Source: a bacterium (GTDB lineage: Bacteria; Planctomycetota; JAFGQW01). Taken from it: a stretch of 64,000 nt of DNA. A model generated the notes under the pieces. The model searched no databases. It was not told the DNA's origin and was given only the letters and a program-made list of their open reading frames with translations. How positions within the stretch are numbered: position 1 is the first letter of the stretch; each line of letters opens with the position of its first letter. A program made the position numbers and the translations under genes. The stretch spans positions 527,728 through 591,727 of the forward strand of contig JAUHXU010000005.1 of assembly GCA_030426805.1 (NCBI GenBank), in the 5' to 3' direction. Shown in pieces: positions 17,000 to 25,494 of this stretch.

Positions 17000-17943
17000 C
17001 ACGCGTTTCCGAACGTCGCGCCGTCGAGCATCGCGAACGCGCGGCGGAGCGACTCGAGCCCGGCGGGCACCGAGCGGGTCGCCTTGTGGCCGGCGCGCTC
17101 GATCTTCGCGTTCGAGATCACGTAGTTGCGCTGGTCGGGATCGGTGCCGGTCGCCGACTCGGTCCACGTGAAACCGGGGAACGCGCCGCGGACGAGTTCG
17201 CACAGCGCGCGCTTCGACAGGTTCGCGTCGCTGAGCCCGAAGTTGTACGGGCCGTCGTCGAGCGCGGCTCCCTTCTCGACGGCGAACGCGAACAGGTCGG
17301 CGACGTCCTCGACTGCGACGAAGTTGCGAACGTAGTCGGCCTCGAAGAGGACGAGCGTGCGGTCGCGCCACGCGCGCCACGCGAAGTCGTTGACGAGCAG
17401 GTCGAGCCGCATCCGCGGCGACACGCCGAACACGGTCGCGAGCCGGAACGTCACCGCGTTGCCGGCGTCGAGGAGCAGCGCCTCGGCCTCGACCTTCGAA
17501 CGCCCGTAGAGCGACACCGGGTTCAGCGCCGTCGACTCGTCGCACGCGGTCGTGCCGTCGGTCTTGCCGTAGCCCGAGTTCGTCGTCGGGAAGAGCACGC
17601 GCTGGTCGGGCGAGCGCAGGCGGTTCAAGAGCGCGATCGCGTCGCGGTTGATCGTCACGGCGTCGAACGGCTCGCGGTCGCACGCCGGCGCGCCGACGAT
17701 GCCGGCGAGCGGGATCACGACGTCGGCCGACGCGAGCGCGCGCCGGACCGTCGCCTCGTCGCGCACGTCGCCCCGGATCACGTCGAGCCGCGAATCCCCC
17801 GCACACCCGAGCAGACTCGTCCGCGATACGCGGAAGTCGTCGAGCGCGGTCACCCGGCAGCCGGCCGCCAACAGCCGTGGCACGAGCGTCGATCCGAGAT
17901 ACCCGGCCGCACCGGTCACGAGAACGTGGGGAGAGGAACCCAT
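16999..17943 (-). CDS. NAD-dependent nucleotide-sugar epimerase (extended SDR)
   Basis: A 314-residue extended SDR. VLVTGAAGYLGSTL near residues 7-20 is the dinucleotide fold, TTNSGYGK the catalytic Ser region and YGRSKVEAE the Tyr-x3-Lys. The motif DYVRNFVAVEDVADL in the second half is typical of sugar-nucleotide epimerases. It is the first gene of the four-gene sugar operon (epimerase, GDP-fucose synthase-like, SDR-nucleotidyltransferase, kinase). Start ATG 17943 gives the usual short lead into the Rossmann motif. Confidence 0.82.
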   Translation of the reverse strand: MGSSPHVLVTGAAGYLGSTLVPRLLAAGCRVTALDDFRVSRTSLLGCAGDSRLDVIRGDVRDEATVRRALASADVVIPLAGIVGAPACDREPFDAVTINRDAIALLNRLRSPDQRVLFPTTNSGYGKTDGTTACDESTALNPVSLYGRSKVEAEALLLDAGNAVTFRLATVFGVSPRMRLDLLVNDFAWRAWRDRTLVLFEADYVRNFVAVEDVADLFAFAVEKGAALDDGPYNFGLSDANLSKRALCELVRGAFPGFTWTESATGTDPDQRNYVISNAKIERAGHKATRSVPAGLESLRRAFAMLDGATFGNA

Positions 17944-17999
17944 GGCAGAGTCGTACACCATCGCCCCGAACCCCGGCAACCCGACGCCCGCTTTTTGTA

Positions 18000-18482
18000 T
18001 CAGCCGCGGCGCGCGCGGACCCAGCCGACGAGTGCGACGATCGTCAGCAGCGTGTGTGCGCCGACGAACGCCCAGAGCCACACGGGCAGGCTCCGCAGCC
18101 GGTCGCGAAGCGTCGGTTCGGCGCCGGTCTCGGCGATCAGGTCGCGGACCGTGCCGTCGAGCTGGTAGGCGGCGAGCGTGAAGCCGTGCTCGATCGTGTG
18201 GCCGCTGTCGTCGTCGATCGTCAGTCGGAAGTAGCCCGGGGGCGGTGCGTCGAAGAGCGCGGTGCCGTCCTTTGCGGTGCGAGCCTCGAGCGCGATGCCG
18301 TCGCGACCGCGGAGTTTCACGGCGACGCCGATCATCGGGTAGCCGCCCTCATACGCCGCGTGGATGCGGAGCCGGCGGTCGGGCGTCGTCGTGACGGAGA
18401 ACGTCGAGTCGTGTGCGGCGGCTGCGGGAGCGATCGCCGCGAGCGCGAGGCACAGAACGACGGCGGTACGGATCGGGTGCAT
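18000..18482 (-). CDS. small anchored protein, NikL/CbiL-like
   Basis: A 160-residue protein: signal peptide (residues 1-23), a beta-rich domain of about 105 residues with a DGTALFDAPPPGYFRLTIDD pattern like carboxypeptidase-regulatory domains, and one C-terminal membrane helix (about 135-155) followed by RARRG. This layout matches the NikL/CbiL auxiliary component of ECF-type nickel/cobalt importers, which often begin AHD after the signal as here. No NikM, NikQ or NikO lies next to it, so a role in metal uptake is a guess. It is divergent from the DUF4198 gene with 90 bp between starts. Confidence 0.55.
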   Translation of the reverse strand: MHPIRTAVVLCLALAAIAPAAAAHDSTFSVTTTPDRRLRIHAAYEGGYPMIGVAVKLRGRDGIALEARTAKDGTALFDAPPPGYFRLTIDDDSGHTIEHGFTLAAYQLDGTVRDLIAETGAEPTLRDRLRSLPVWLWAFVGAHTLLTIVALVGWVRARRG

Positions 18483-18504
18483 GGTGTCTCTTCCTCCGTC
18501 CTCG

Positions 18505-18551
18505 ATTGTAGCCCGCGTCGGTTGCCGGCCGCGCCGCGGATCGAGTATCGT
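18505..18551. promoter_or_regulatory. divergent promoter region between NikL-like and DUF4198 genes
   Basis: Plus strand: TTGCCG (18522-18527), 18-bp spacer, TATCGT (18546-18551), driving the DUF4198 gene. Minus strand: a TACAAT -10 (18510-18505) with no good -35, followed by GGAGGAAG ahead of ATG 18482. Confidence 0.4.
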
Positions 18552-18572
18552 CGGAAGCCACGAAGGACTCTG

Positions 18573-19391
18573 ATGAAAGGTATCGAGATGCGACTATCGT
18601 GCGCCGCCGCGATCGTGCTTTGCTGCGCGACCGCGCTGCCCGCCCACGACGTGTGGGTCCAGACGAACACGAACGTCATCCGAAAAGGTGACGTGATCTA
18701 CGCCGACATGATGCTCGGCAACCACGGCAATGACCACCGCGACTTCAAGCTCGCGGCGAAGATGCGCGTGTCGACCGGGCGCTTCACGTGGACCTCGCCC
18801 GATGGCAAGGTGCGCGACCTGGTGCCGAGCAGCATCGACATGGGCTACACGCCGAAGGAGGGTTTCTGGAGCACGAGGGTCGTCTCGGATCAGGAGGGCA
18901 TGCACCTCGTCGCGTTCGAGTCGAGCGCGGTCGTTCCCTACGCGCCGAAGCGCGCGGTGAAGAGTGCGAAGACGTGGTTCGTCGTGAGCCCGTCGCTCGA
19001 TCGCGTGCCGATCATGGAGGGCGCGTTCGCGAAGCCGCTCGGCCATGCGCTCGAACTCGTCCCGCTGACGAACCCGATCACACCGATGGCCGCGGGCACG
19101 GAGATCGAGGTGAAGCTCCTGTTCAACGGCAAGCCGCTCGCGAACGAGAAGGTGTCGTTCATCCCGCGCGGCGTCGAGCTCGACAAGGGCTTCGACAAGC
19201 GATACGAGTGCATGACCGACGCCGACGGGATCGCGAACTTCACGCCGACCGACGGCAACTACTACCTGATCGTCGCGCACAAGAAGACCGACGAGAAGGG
19301 CGTCGGCAAGAACGGCAAGCCCTACGAGTTCACCCAATACGGCGCGACGATGACCCTCTTCGTCCCCCAGATCTGCCCCTGCTGCGGATAA
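18573..19391 (+). CDS. secreted DUF4198-family protein
   Basis: A 272-residue secreted protein. After a signal peptide ending LPAHDVW it has the layout of DUF4198 proteins: an N-terminal beta domain with HDVWVQTN start, GTEIEVKLLFNGKPLANEKV and TDADGIANFTPTDGNYYLIV, i.e. a carboxypeptidase-regulatory-like second domain. The family is linked in many genomes to periplasmic nickel/cobalt handling. The chain ends in QICPCCG, three Cys in five residues, which could bind metal. Start ATG 18573 (MKGIEMRLS); ATG 18588 is an alternative. It is divergent from the NikL-like gene, which supports a joint role. Confidence 0.7.
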   Translation: MKGIEMRLSCAAAIVLCCATALPAHDVWVQTNTNVIRKGDVIYADMMLGNHGNDHRDFKLAAKMRVSTGRFTWTSPDGKVRDLVPSSIDMGYTPKEGFWSTRVVSDQEGMHLVAFESSAVVPYAPKRAVKSAKTWFVVSPSLDRVPIMEGAFAKPLGHALELVPLTNPITPMAAGTEIEVKLLFNGKPLANEKVSFIPRGVELDKGFDKRYECMTDADGIANFTPTDGNYYLIVAHKKTDEKGVGKNGKPYEFTQYGATMTLFVPQICPCCG

Positions 19392-19400
19392 CCCACCGCC

Positions 19401-19475
19401 GCATGGCCGAAAAGCCGGACATCCGGCGGGGTGCAATCGCTTGCACTGCCCGTTTTGGCCGACGTTCCGGCCATC
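19401..19475. repeat. REP-like palindromic element A
   Basis: An element between the DUF4198 and sigma-fusion genes. GGCCGAAAAGCCGGACATCC at 19404-19423 is followed by a hairpin GTGCAA-TCGC-TTGCAC and then CCCGTTTTGGCCGACG, so the flanks are roughly inverted. A related copy (GGCCGAAAAGGCGGACAACC) lies beside the REP-type transposase homologue near 57040. It could also act as the terminator of either convergent gene. Confidence 0.5.
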
Positions 19476-19484
19476 GAGGGCGGG

Positions 19485-22400
19485 TCACTTCTTGGTGATG
19501 CGGACGGTGGCGGTCGTGTCGGTGCCCGGGTGGACGATCGTGTGGGTGGTGCCCGCGCGGTAACCGGGCTTCGTGGCTTCGACGACGTAGCGGCCGGGGG
19601 CGAGGCGGCGCGGGAGGATCGTGCCGCGGCCGTGGGTGTAGTGGAAGTTGCGAACGGACAGCCGGCGCTCGAGGACCTCGCGGGCGTAGCGGTGCAGGAG
19701 CGGGGCGATCACGACGCCGTCGGGGCGACGAACGACGACACGCGCGTTCGCGGCGGGCTGGCCGGCCTCGTCGACGACGTCGACGCGGAGCGCGCCGACC
19801 GGCCCGAGTTGCACGCGCACCTCGGTCGACCGCCCGCGATCGACGGCGACGACCTCGATCGCCTCCCACGTCTTCTCGGTGCGATCGAACGCACGCAGCA
19901 CCACCGTGCCGCTTTCTTGCGCCGTCAGCCGAAAGCGCCCGTCCCTGTCGACGCGCGTCGCGCACACGTCGCGCGTGCCGCCGGTCGCGACCGGGAGCAG
20001 GACGACCTGCGCGTCGATCGCCGGGCGCCCGAGCGGTGACCACACCCGACCGACGATCGTCGCGCCGCGTTCGAGCGCCAACTCGATCGGCGCCGGATCC
20101 TCGCCGGAGCGCACCGTCACGCGCATGCTGCGCGAGCGATCGCCGCGCTGCGTGCCGGCGACGACGTCGTAGTCCCCGGCACGCACCGGAAACGCGAACG
20201 CGCCGTCGAGCGCCGTGAACCACCGCTTCGTCGGCAAGACCGTCCGGCCGCGCCGGCTCTTCACCCCGCCGACGCGCCGGGCTTCGACCCAGAACTCGGT
20301 CGCGGGCGCGCCCTCCCGACCACGCACGGTGCCGCCGAGGAGCGAGCGACGCACCATCGTCAGCGCCAACGGCTCGCGATCCGGCGTGATGCCCCAGGAC
20401 CACGCCTTGTCGTAGCCGGACCGCGTCGCGACGACGTCGTATACCCCCTCGACACGAAACAGCCCACCGATGCGGAAGCGACCGTCGGCGCCGGTGATCG
20501 CATGTCGCACGTCGGAAGACTGATACTCCCCGTCGCGACTCTTCAGGTGGCGATGCGACGGCGACGCCCGAACGACCACATCCGGCAGCGGTCGCCCCGC
20601 CGCGTCCACGACGCGCCCGGCAACCGCACCTCCGCGAGCGAGCCGCACGTCGAGGACCGTCGGACGCGCCGGATCGATCACGACGCGGCGCCGCGTCGTC
20701 CGCACGTACGCCGACGCCCCGGTCTCGACCGCCCCGCGCGGCACAACGTGGACGTTGCGCGTCCCCGGCGGCAGCGCGAGTTCGTAGCGGCCTTCGGCGT
20801 CCGCCCGCGTCCGCCACACGCCCGATTCGTCGAATACGCTCACCTCGGCCTCGACGAGCGGTTCGTCCGCGTCGTTCACGACGCGCCCACGGAGCCGCGC
20901 GCCGTGGGCCAACCGGACGACGATCCCGTCGCGGACCTCGCCCGACGACACGGCCGGCACCTCGACGCGCGCGGGGAGGAAGCCGTCCGCATCGACCATG
21001 AGCAGCTGGTAGTTCGCGAACATCGGATCGAGCCCGACGATGTCGAAGGCGCCGTCGGCACCGGTCACGACCTCCGCCTTGCTTCGGCGGCCGCGCAAAC
21101 GGACCCGCGCCCCGGCGACCGGTGCACCTGCCGAATCGACCACGCGACCGAGCGCGCGACCGAACCGCTCGACGACGATGTCCTCGATCTGCTTCGTGTC
21201 ACCCGACTGGTCGGGGAAGAGAACGAGGCCGCCGTTGAACCGACTGAGCGACCACCCCCCGCCGGCGACTTCGTAGCTCGACGCCGACCGCGCGTCCGAC
21301 GGCACGCCGCGAATCTCGAAGCGACCGTCGGCATCGGTCACGCCGCGAAGCCGCGGGGCGCGGCGCAGCGACACGGTCACACCGGCCACCGGGTCGCGCG
21401 TCGCCCGCGCGATCACGCGTCCGTGCACGGTCACTCCGGCGCCGACGACGAAGTCGTGCCGCGTCTCCTCGTCGGCGCGGATGACGATGTCGATGTCGCG
21501 CGTGCGCGGCGGCGGGTGCGTGTCCGAAGAAACCGTCGCGTAGTGGACGCCGGGCCTGAGCGCGCCGAACGCGAAGCGCCCCTGCTCGTCGGTCGTGCGC
21601 GAACCGACGAGCAGTTCCTGCGGACGCCGTGCGTGCGGATCGACGCGTCGGTAGAGTTGCACGCGCGCCTCGGCGCACGGCTCGCGCCGGCTCGACACGA
21701 CGCGCCCGACGAACCGGCCGCCCGCGCCGAGCACGAAGTCCTGCGTCGTCGCCGGAACGACGCGACGACAGTCGGTGAAATGGGCGTCGGCCGACGCCTC
21801 GAGGTAGAGCGGCTGCCCGCCGCGCTCGACGAGCGGGCCGAGGCGATAGGTGCCGTCGTCATCCGTGCGCGCATCGACGATCGCACGCTCGGCCGCGACC
21901 CCGCCCTCGAAGTCACGGCAAAACACGCGGACGCGCGCGCCGGCAATCGGCCGCCCTCGTGCATCGCGCACGTGTCCCCAAACGGCCCGGTCGCGCGGCA
22001 CCGGTGGTGGCTCGATCACGGCCGCGGGCGACTCGCGCGAGTCGGGTTGCACGTCGGCCGCCACCGGTTTCGTGTCGACGACAACCGGCTCGTGTGCCTC
22101 CGTCGATGCTCGCGGCGTGACCGTCTCGGGCGCCTCCGGCACCGCGTCGCCGATCGACAAGCGCCACACGAGCAGTGCCGAGACGAGCAGGCACGCGGCG
22201 GCGAGGACGATCTTCGATTGCGCGGACATCCACATTCCTCCTGTCGCGACCGGTCCGATCGCGCGCAGCGCGGGCCGATCGATGCCCCGCCGTCCGAGCG
22301 CGGTCCTGAGCGCGGTCGATGCACGCTTGAGTCGCGTGCGGACGGTCTCGACCGGCACGCCGAGTCGCGCGGCGATCTCCCGCGGCGGCAGATCCTCGTA

Positions 22401-22760
22401 GAAGCGGAGCAGCACGGCCTCGCGATAGTGCGGCTCGAGATCGAGCACCGCAGCGACGACCGTGCGACGCGTCTCCTCTCGCGCGACGACGTCGGCGACC
22501 GACGGCGACGTCGGCTCCGTCGTGCGCTCGCGTCGCCGTGCCATCTCGCGTTCGCGCCGCCGGTGCGACGCGACGTTGCGCATCACCCGCGCAAGCCACG
22601 CGCGCGGCGACGCGATCGCGCTGTGCGGCCCCGCCGCCGCTGCGAGCCACGCATCCTGCGCGAGGTCGTCGGCCGCGTGCACGTCGCCGGCGATCGCGAG
22701 CGCCAGCCCGCGAACCCAGTCCTCGTGCGCGAGTAGTGATTCGAGCGAAGGGTTCCCCAT
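19485..22760 (-). CDS. ECF sigma factor fused to membrane anchor and extracytoplasmic carboxypeptidase-regulatory repeats
   Basis: A 1091-residue protein with three parts. Residues 1-160 are an ECF sigma factor: region 2 around DDLAQDAWLAA and PRAWLARVMRNVASHRR, and region 4 with the helix-turn-helix REIAARLGVPVETVRTRLKR (127-146). Residues about 184-200 are one membrane helix. Residues about 235-1091 are repeated beta-sandwich carboxypeptidase-regulatory-like domains, each with the pattern GrVvdaaGrPlagArV...tgaDGrF.i.gL. By known biology the sigma part directs RNA polymerase, and the outer part would sit across the membrane as sensor or structural domain. No separate anti-sigma factor is adjacent. 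It is last in a minus-strand group with the 865-residue repeat protein, 80 bp upstream. Confidence 0.82.
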   Translation of the reverse strand: MGNPSLESLLAHEDWVRGLALAIAGDVHAADDLAQDAWLAAAAGPHSAIASPRAWLARVMRNVASHRRREREMARRRERTTEPTSPSVADVVAREETRRTVVAAVLDLEPHYREAVLLRFYEDLPPREIAARLGVPVETVRTRLKRASTALRTALGRRGIDRPALRAIGPVATGGMWMSAQSKIVLAAACLLVSALLVWRLSIGDAVPEAPETVTPRASTEAHEPVVVDTKPVAADVQPDSRESPAAVIEPPPVPRDRAVWGHVRDARGRPIAGARVRVFCRDFEGGVAAERAIVDARTDDDGTYRLGPLVERGGQPLYLEASADAHFTDCRRVVPATTQDFVLGAGGRFVGRVVSSRREPCAEARVQLYRRVDPHARRPQELLVGSRTTDEQGRFAFGALRPGVHYATVSSDTHPPPRTRDIDIVIRADEETRHDFVVGAGVTVHGRVIARATRDPVAGVTVSLRRAPRLRGVTDADGRFEIRGVPSDARSASSYEVAGGGWSLSRFNGGLVLFPDQSGDTKQIEDIVVERFGRALGRVVDSAGAPVAGARVRLRGRRSKAEVVTGADGAFDIVGLDPMFANYQLLMVDADGFLPARVEVPAVSSGEVRDGIVVRLAHGARLRGRVVNDADEPLVEAEVSVFDESGVWRTRADAEGRYELALPPGTRNVHVVPRGAVETGASAYVRTTRRRVVIDPARPTVLDVRLARGGAVAGRVVDAAGRPLPDVVVRASPSHRHLKSRDGEYQSSDVRHAITGADGRFRIGGLFRVEGVYDVVATRSGYDKAWSWGITPDREPLALTMVRRSLLGGTVRGREGAPATEFWVEARRVGGVKSRRGRTVLPTKRWFTALDGAFAFPVRAGDYDVVAGTQRGDRSRSMRVTVRSGEDPAPIELALERGATIVGRVWSPLGRPAIDAQVVLLPVATGGTRDVCATRVDRDGRFRLTAQESGTVVLRAFDRTEKTWEAIEVVAVDRGRSTEVRVQLGPVGALRVDVVDEAGQPAANARVVVRRPDGVVIAPLLHRYAREVLERRLSVRNFHYTHGRGTILPRRLAPGRYVVEATKPGYRAGTTHTIVHPGTDTTATVRITKK

Positions 22761-22840
22761 GCCACGACGAGTACCGAACGCGCGCCGATTCGGTTCACGA
22801 AATCCGCGCGAATGGCCGGAAAGCGGTCATTCAGCGCCGG

Positions 22841-25438
22841 TCAACGCGCCGGGAGCGCGATCACGACGCGTGTGGGCACGCCCTCGGAAACCCAGGCTCG
22901 AGCGCGCACCGACTGGCCACCGTCCCGTGCGGCAAACGTCCACTCGCCGGGCGGCATCTCGGTGAGCGTGAGTTCGCCGCGCGCGTCGGTCCGGAACGGC
23001 CGCGTGGGTCGAGTGGCGCGGAGCATGCGGAACTGCCGAGCGAGCAACGCGTGGTCGACCCCGATCCTGCACCCGTCGCGGGCGACCGGACGCACCGGCG
23101 CGTCGGCAAGCGGCTTCCCGTCGCGGCGGACCTCGAGCCTTACGGTTCCGTAGGCAGGCGCGAGCACGAGGTTCGGCGCCGTGCCGGCCATCGGGATCGT
23201 GACCGACCGTGTCGCATGGCCAGCGGTCCGGTCCACCGCAACCACCCGCACCATGCCCGGTCGCAAACCGGCGACGCGGAACAAGCCGGCAGCGTCGGTC
23301 CACGCGACGGCGAGGGCGAGCCAGCCGCCGTCGTGTTCCCCGAACACCTCGACCCGAGCGTTCGCGACTGGCGTGCCCGTACGGTCCACGCACCGTCCGT
23401 CCATCGTCTCTGCCTGGGCGACGAAGACGTCGAACGGCGGCGGCGAACCCGACGGGCCGATCTCGATCACCCGCGGATCGCTGACGCGACCGTCATCGGC
23501 TCCGACACGAAGCAAGTGCCGACCGCGTGTCATCACGCGCTGGAACCGGCCCTCCGAGTCGACGACGTGACTCCGGAACGTCGATCGCTCGACGCCGCCT
23601 TCGTCGACGCGGGCGGCGGTGACCCAGAAGCGCGTGACCGGCGCGTGCGTTCGCGCGTCGCGAACGAATCCGCGCACCGTGCGCAACGGTTCGACCACGA
23701 TGCGAACGCCGGTCGCGCCGGCTTCGATCGGGGCGCTGGATCCGGCGATGCGCCCATCGACGTACAACGCGTACGGCCCGGGAACGAGGTTCCCGATCCG
23801 AAAGCACCCGTCGCGGTCGCTCTCGGCGCCACGCGGCGCAAACCTACGGGAGCCGTCGCCGGCCCGGTGGTTTCGGTGCACGCGAAGCCGCGCACCGGAC
23901 ACCGGAGCGCCGGCCGCATCGACGACGATGCCCGTGATCGACAGCCCGGGCTCCGCGCGAAGGTCGAGTCGATGCCGGTCGACCGCCGGCACGACGACGT
24001 CGAGCCACGTTCGGCGGGCATCCCCGTCGAGCGGGGTCAGGATCACCCGGTAGCGCCCCGCCGCGACGCCTCGGATCTCCCACTCCCCGTCGCGAACCCG
24101 AGCGCTGCGCTGCACGTGTGTTCGCTCGACGGATTCAACGCGCACTACGCCGTCGGCAAGCGCCATCCCCATCGCATCGGTCGCCGAGCCATGAACGATC
24201 GTCCCGCGATCGAGCCGTACGTGGACATTCGCCGCCGCGGCCCGCGGACCCGGCACATCGACGGTCTGCCGATGGGGCACGAATCGCGGATCGTCGATGC
24301 GCAGTTCGATCGGTTCGTCGGGCGGCACGTCGGTGAAAGCGAACCGCCCGTCGGACGACGTGCGCCCAGACTGCGGTCCGAACCGCACCCGAACGCCGTC
24401 GATCGGCTGCCCGGCGCACGTCACGATCCCCGACACGTTCGCACCGCGCACGAGCGCAAACGACGCCTCGACCGGCACGTCCGCGCCGTCGTCCCCGGTC
24501 GCCGCACGGATGACGCGTTCGACCCGCGCGTAACCGGGCGCCCGGACACGCACCTCCGAGCCCGACGAATGCCCACGCAGTTCGTAGCGTCCGCTCGAGT
24601 CGCTCCGCGCGCTCGCTCTCGGCATCCCCCGGTTTGTCTCGACCACCGCGTCCACAATCGGTCGCGTCGTCTCCGCATCCGTGATCACGCCGACGACACA
24701 CACGCCGGCCGGCATGGCGATCTCGACTCGCGTCGTCGCCCCCTGCCGAATCACGGTCGACCGCGACACACCCCAGGTCCCCACCGGCGAGCGGACTTGG
24801 ACGGTGTGGCCGCCGGGGCTCAAGTGCCGGAGCGTGAAGCGACCGTCCGCATCGGACTTCGTGTGCTTCGACGAATGTCCCGCCAAGACCGATACCACGC
24901 AGCCGGCGATCGGCGCACCGCGCGAATCGACCACGCGCCCCTCGAGCGCACCGGGACCGCCGAGCACGAAGCGATGGGGCTCGTCGACGCGGACCCACGC
25001 ATCGGCCGGTGCATGACCCTTCGCCGTGACGTCGACGAGCGCCCGGGTCACGTCCGGCGGCACGTGCGTAAACGCGAACCCGCCGTCGGCGTCCGACGCG
25101 GTCGTGCCGAGTTCGACAACGCGCATCAGCCCCGCGTGATAGCGCGCGTGGATCATCGCGCCGACGACCGGTCGGCCGACGATGTCGTACACGGTTCCCG
25201 CGATCGACCGCACGGCATCGCTCGGCGACTGGTCGGCCTCGCGCGGGTTCCGACGTGCTGGGTCGACCGGCCGTTCGGACGGAGCGTCCACCGGGTCGAC
25301 GGATCCGAGTTCGGTGGCCGCTTCGGGAGCCGGTACGGTCGGCGACGGCACCGGCTCGACGGCGGAACCCGCCAGCCACCACACGAGACCACCGACGATC
25401 GCGACGATCATCCCGACGAGGGCGAACCTGCGAGCCAA
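22841..25438 (-). CDS. membrane-anchored carboxypeptidase-regulatory repeat protein
   Basis: An 865-residue protein that starts with a signal anchor (about residues 8-26) and a Pro/Val-rich linker. It continues as about eight carboxypeptidase-regulatory-like domains (GRVVDSRGAPIAG, GIVVDAAGAPVSGARLRV, RCVDRTGTPVANARVEV and similar). No protease or other catalytic motif is visible. The outer region is clearly related to that of the sigma-factor fusion encoded just downstream. The start is taken as TTG 25438, six bases after AAGGAGG; GTG 25441 is the alternative. The open frame runs further upstream to 26233, but that part is antisense to the DHH-like gene. Possible partner of the sigma fusion. 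Confidence 0.75.
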   Translation of the reverse strand: MARRFALVGMIVAIVGGLVWWLAGSAVEPVPSPTVPAPEAATELGSVDPVDAPSERPVDPARRNPREADQSPSDAVRSIAGTVYDIVGRPVVGAMIHARYHAGLMRVVELGTTASDADGGFAFTHVPPDVTRALVDVTAKGHAPADAWVRVDEPHRFVLGGPGALEGRVVDSRGAPIAGCVVSVLAGHSSKHTKSDADGRFTLRHLSPGGHTVQVRSPVGTWGVSRSTVIRQGATTRVEIAMPAGVCVVGVITDAETTRPIVDAVVETNRGMPRASARSDSSGRYELRGHSSGSEVRVRAPGYARVERVIRAATGDDGADVPVEASFALVRGANVSGIVTCAGQPIDGVRVRFGPQSGRTSSDGRFAFTDVPPDEPIELRIDDPRFVPHRQTVDVPGPRAAAANVHVRLDRGTIVHGSATDAMGMALADGVVRVESVERTHVQRSARVRDGEWEIRGVAAGRYRVILTPLDGDARRTWLDVVVPAVDRHRLDLRAEPGLSITGIVVDAAGAPVSGARLRVHRNHRAGDGSRRFAPRGAESDRDGCFRIGNLVPGPYALYVDGRIAGSSAPIEAGATGVRIVVEPLRTVRGFVRDARTHAPVTRFWVTAARVDEGGVERSTFRSHVVDSEGRFQRVMTRGRHLLRVGADDGRVSDPRVIEIGPSGSPPPFDVFVAQAETMDGRCVDRTGTPVANARVEVFGEHDGGWLALAVAWTDAAGLFRVAGLRPGMVRVVAVDRTAGHATRSVTIPMAGTAPNLVLAPAYGTVRLEVRRDGKPLADAPVRPVARDGCRIGVDHALLARQFRMLRATRPTRPFRTDARGELTLTEMPPGEWTFAARDGGQSVRARAWVSEGVPTRVVIALPAR

Positions 25439-25494
25439 CACACACCTCCTTCCCCGCTCCGAACGACCGCAGCCGGACTCGGGTTCACACCCGC

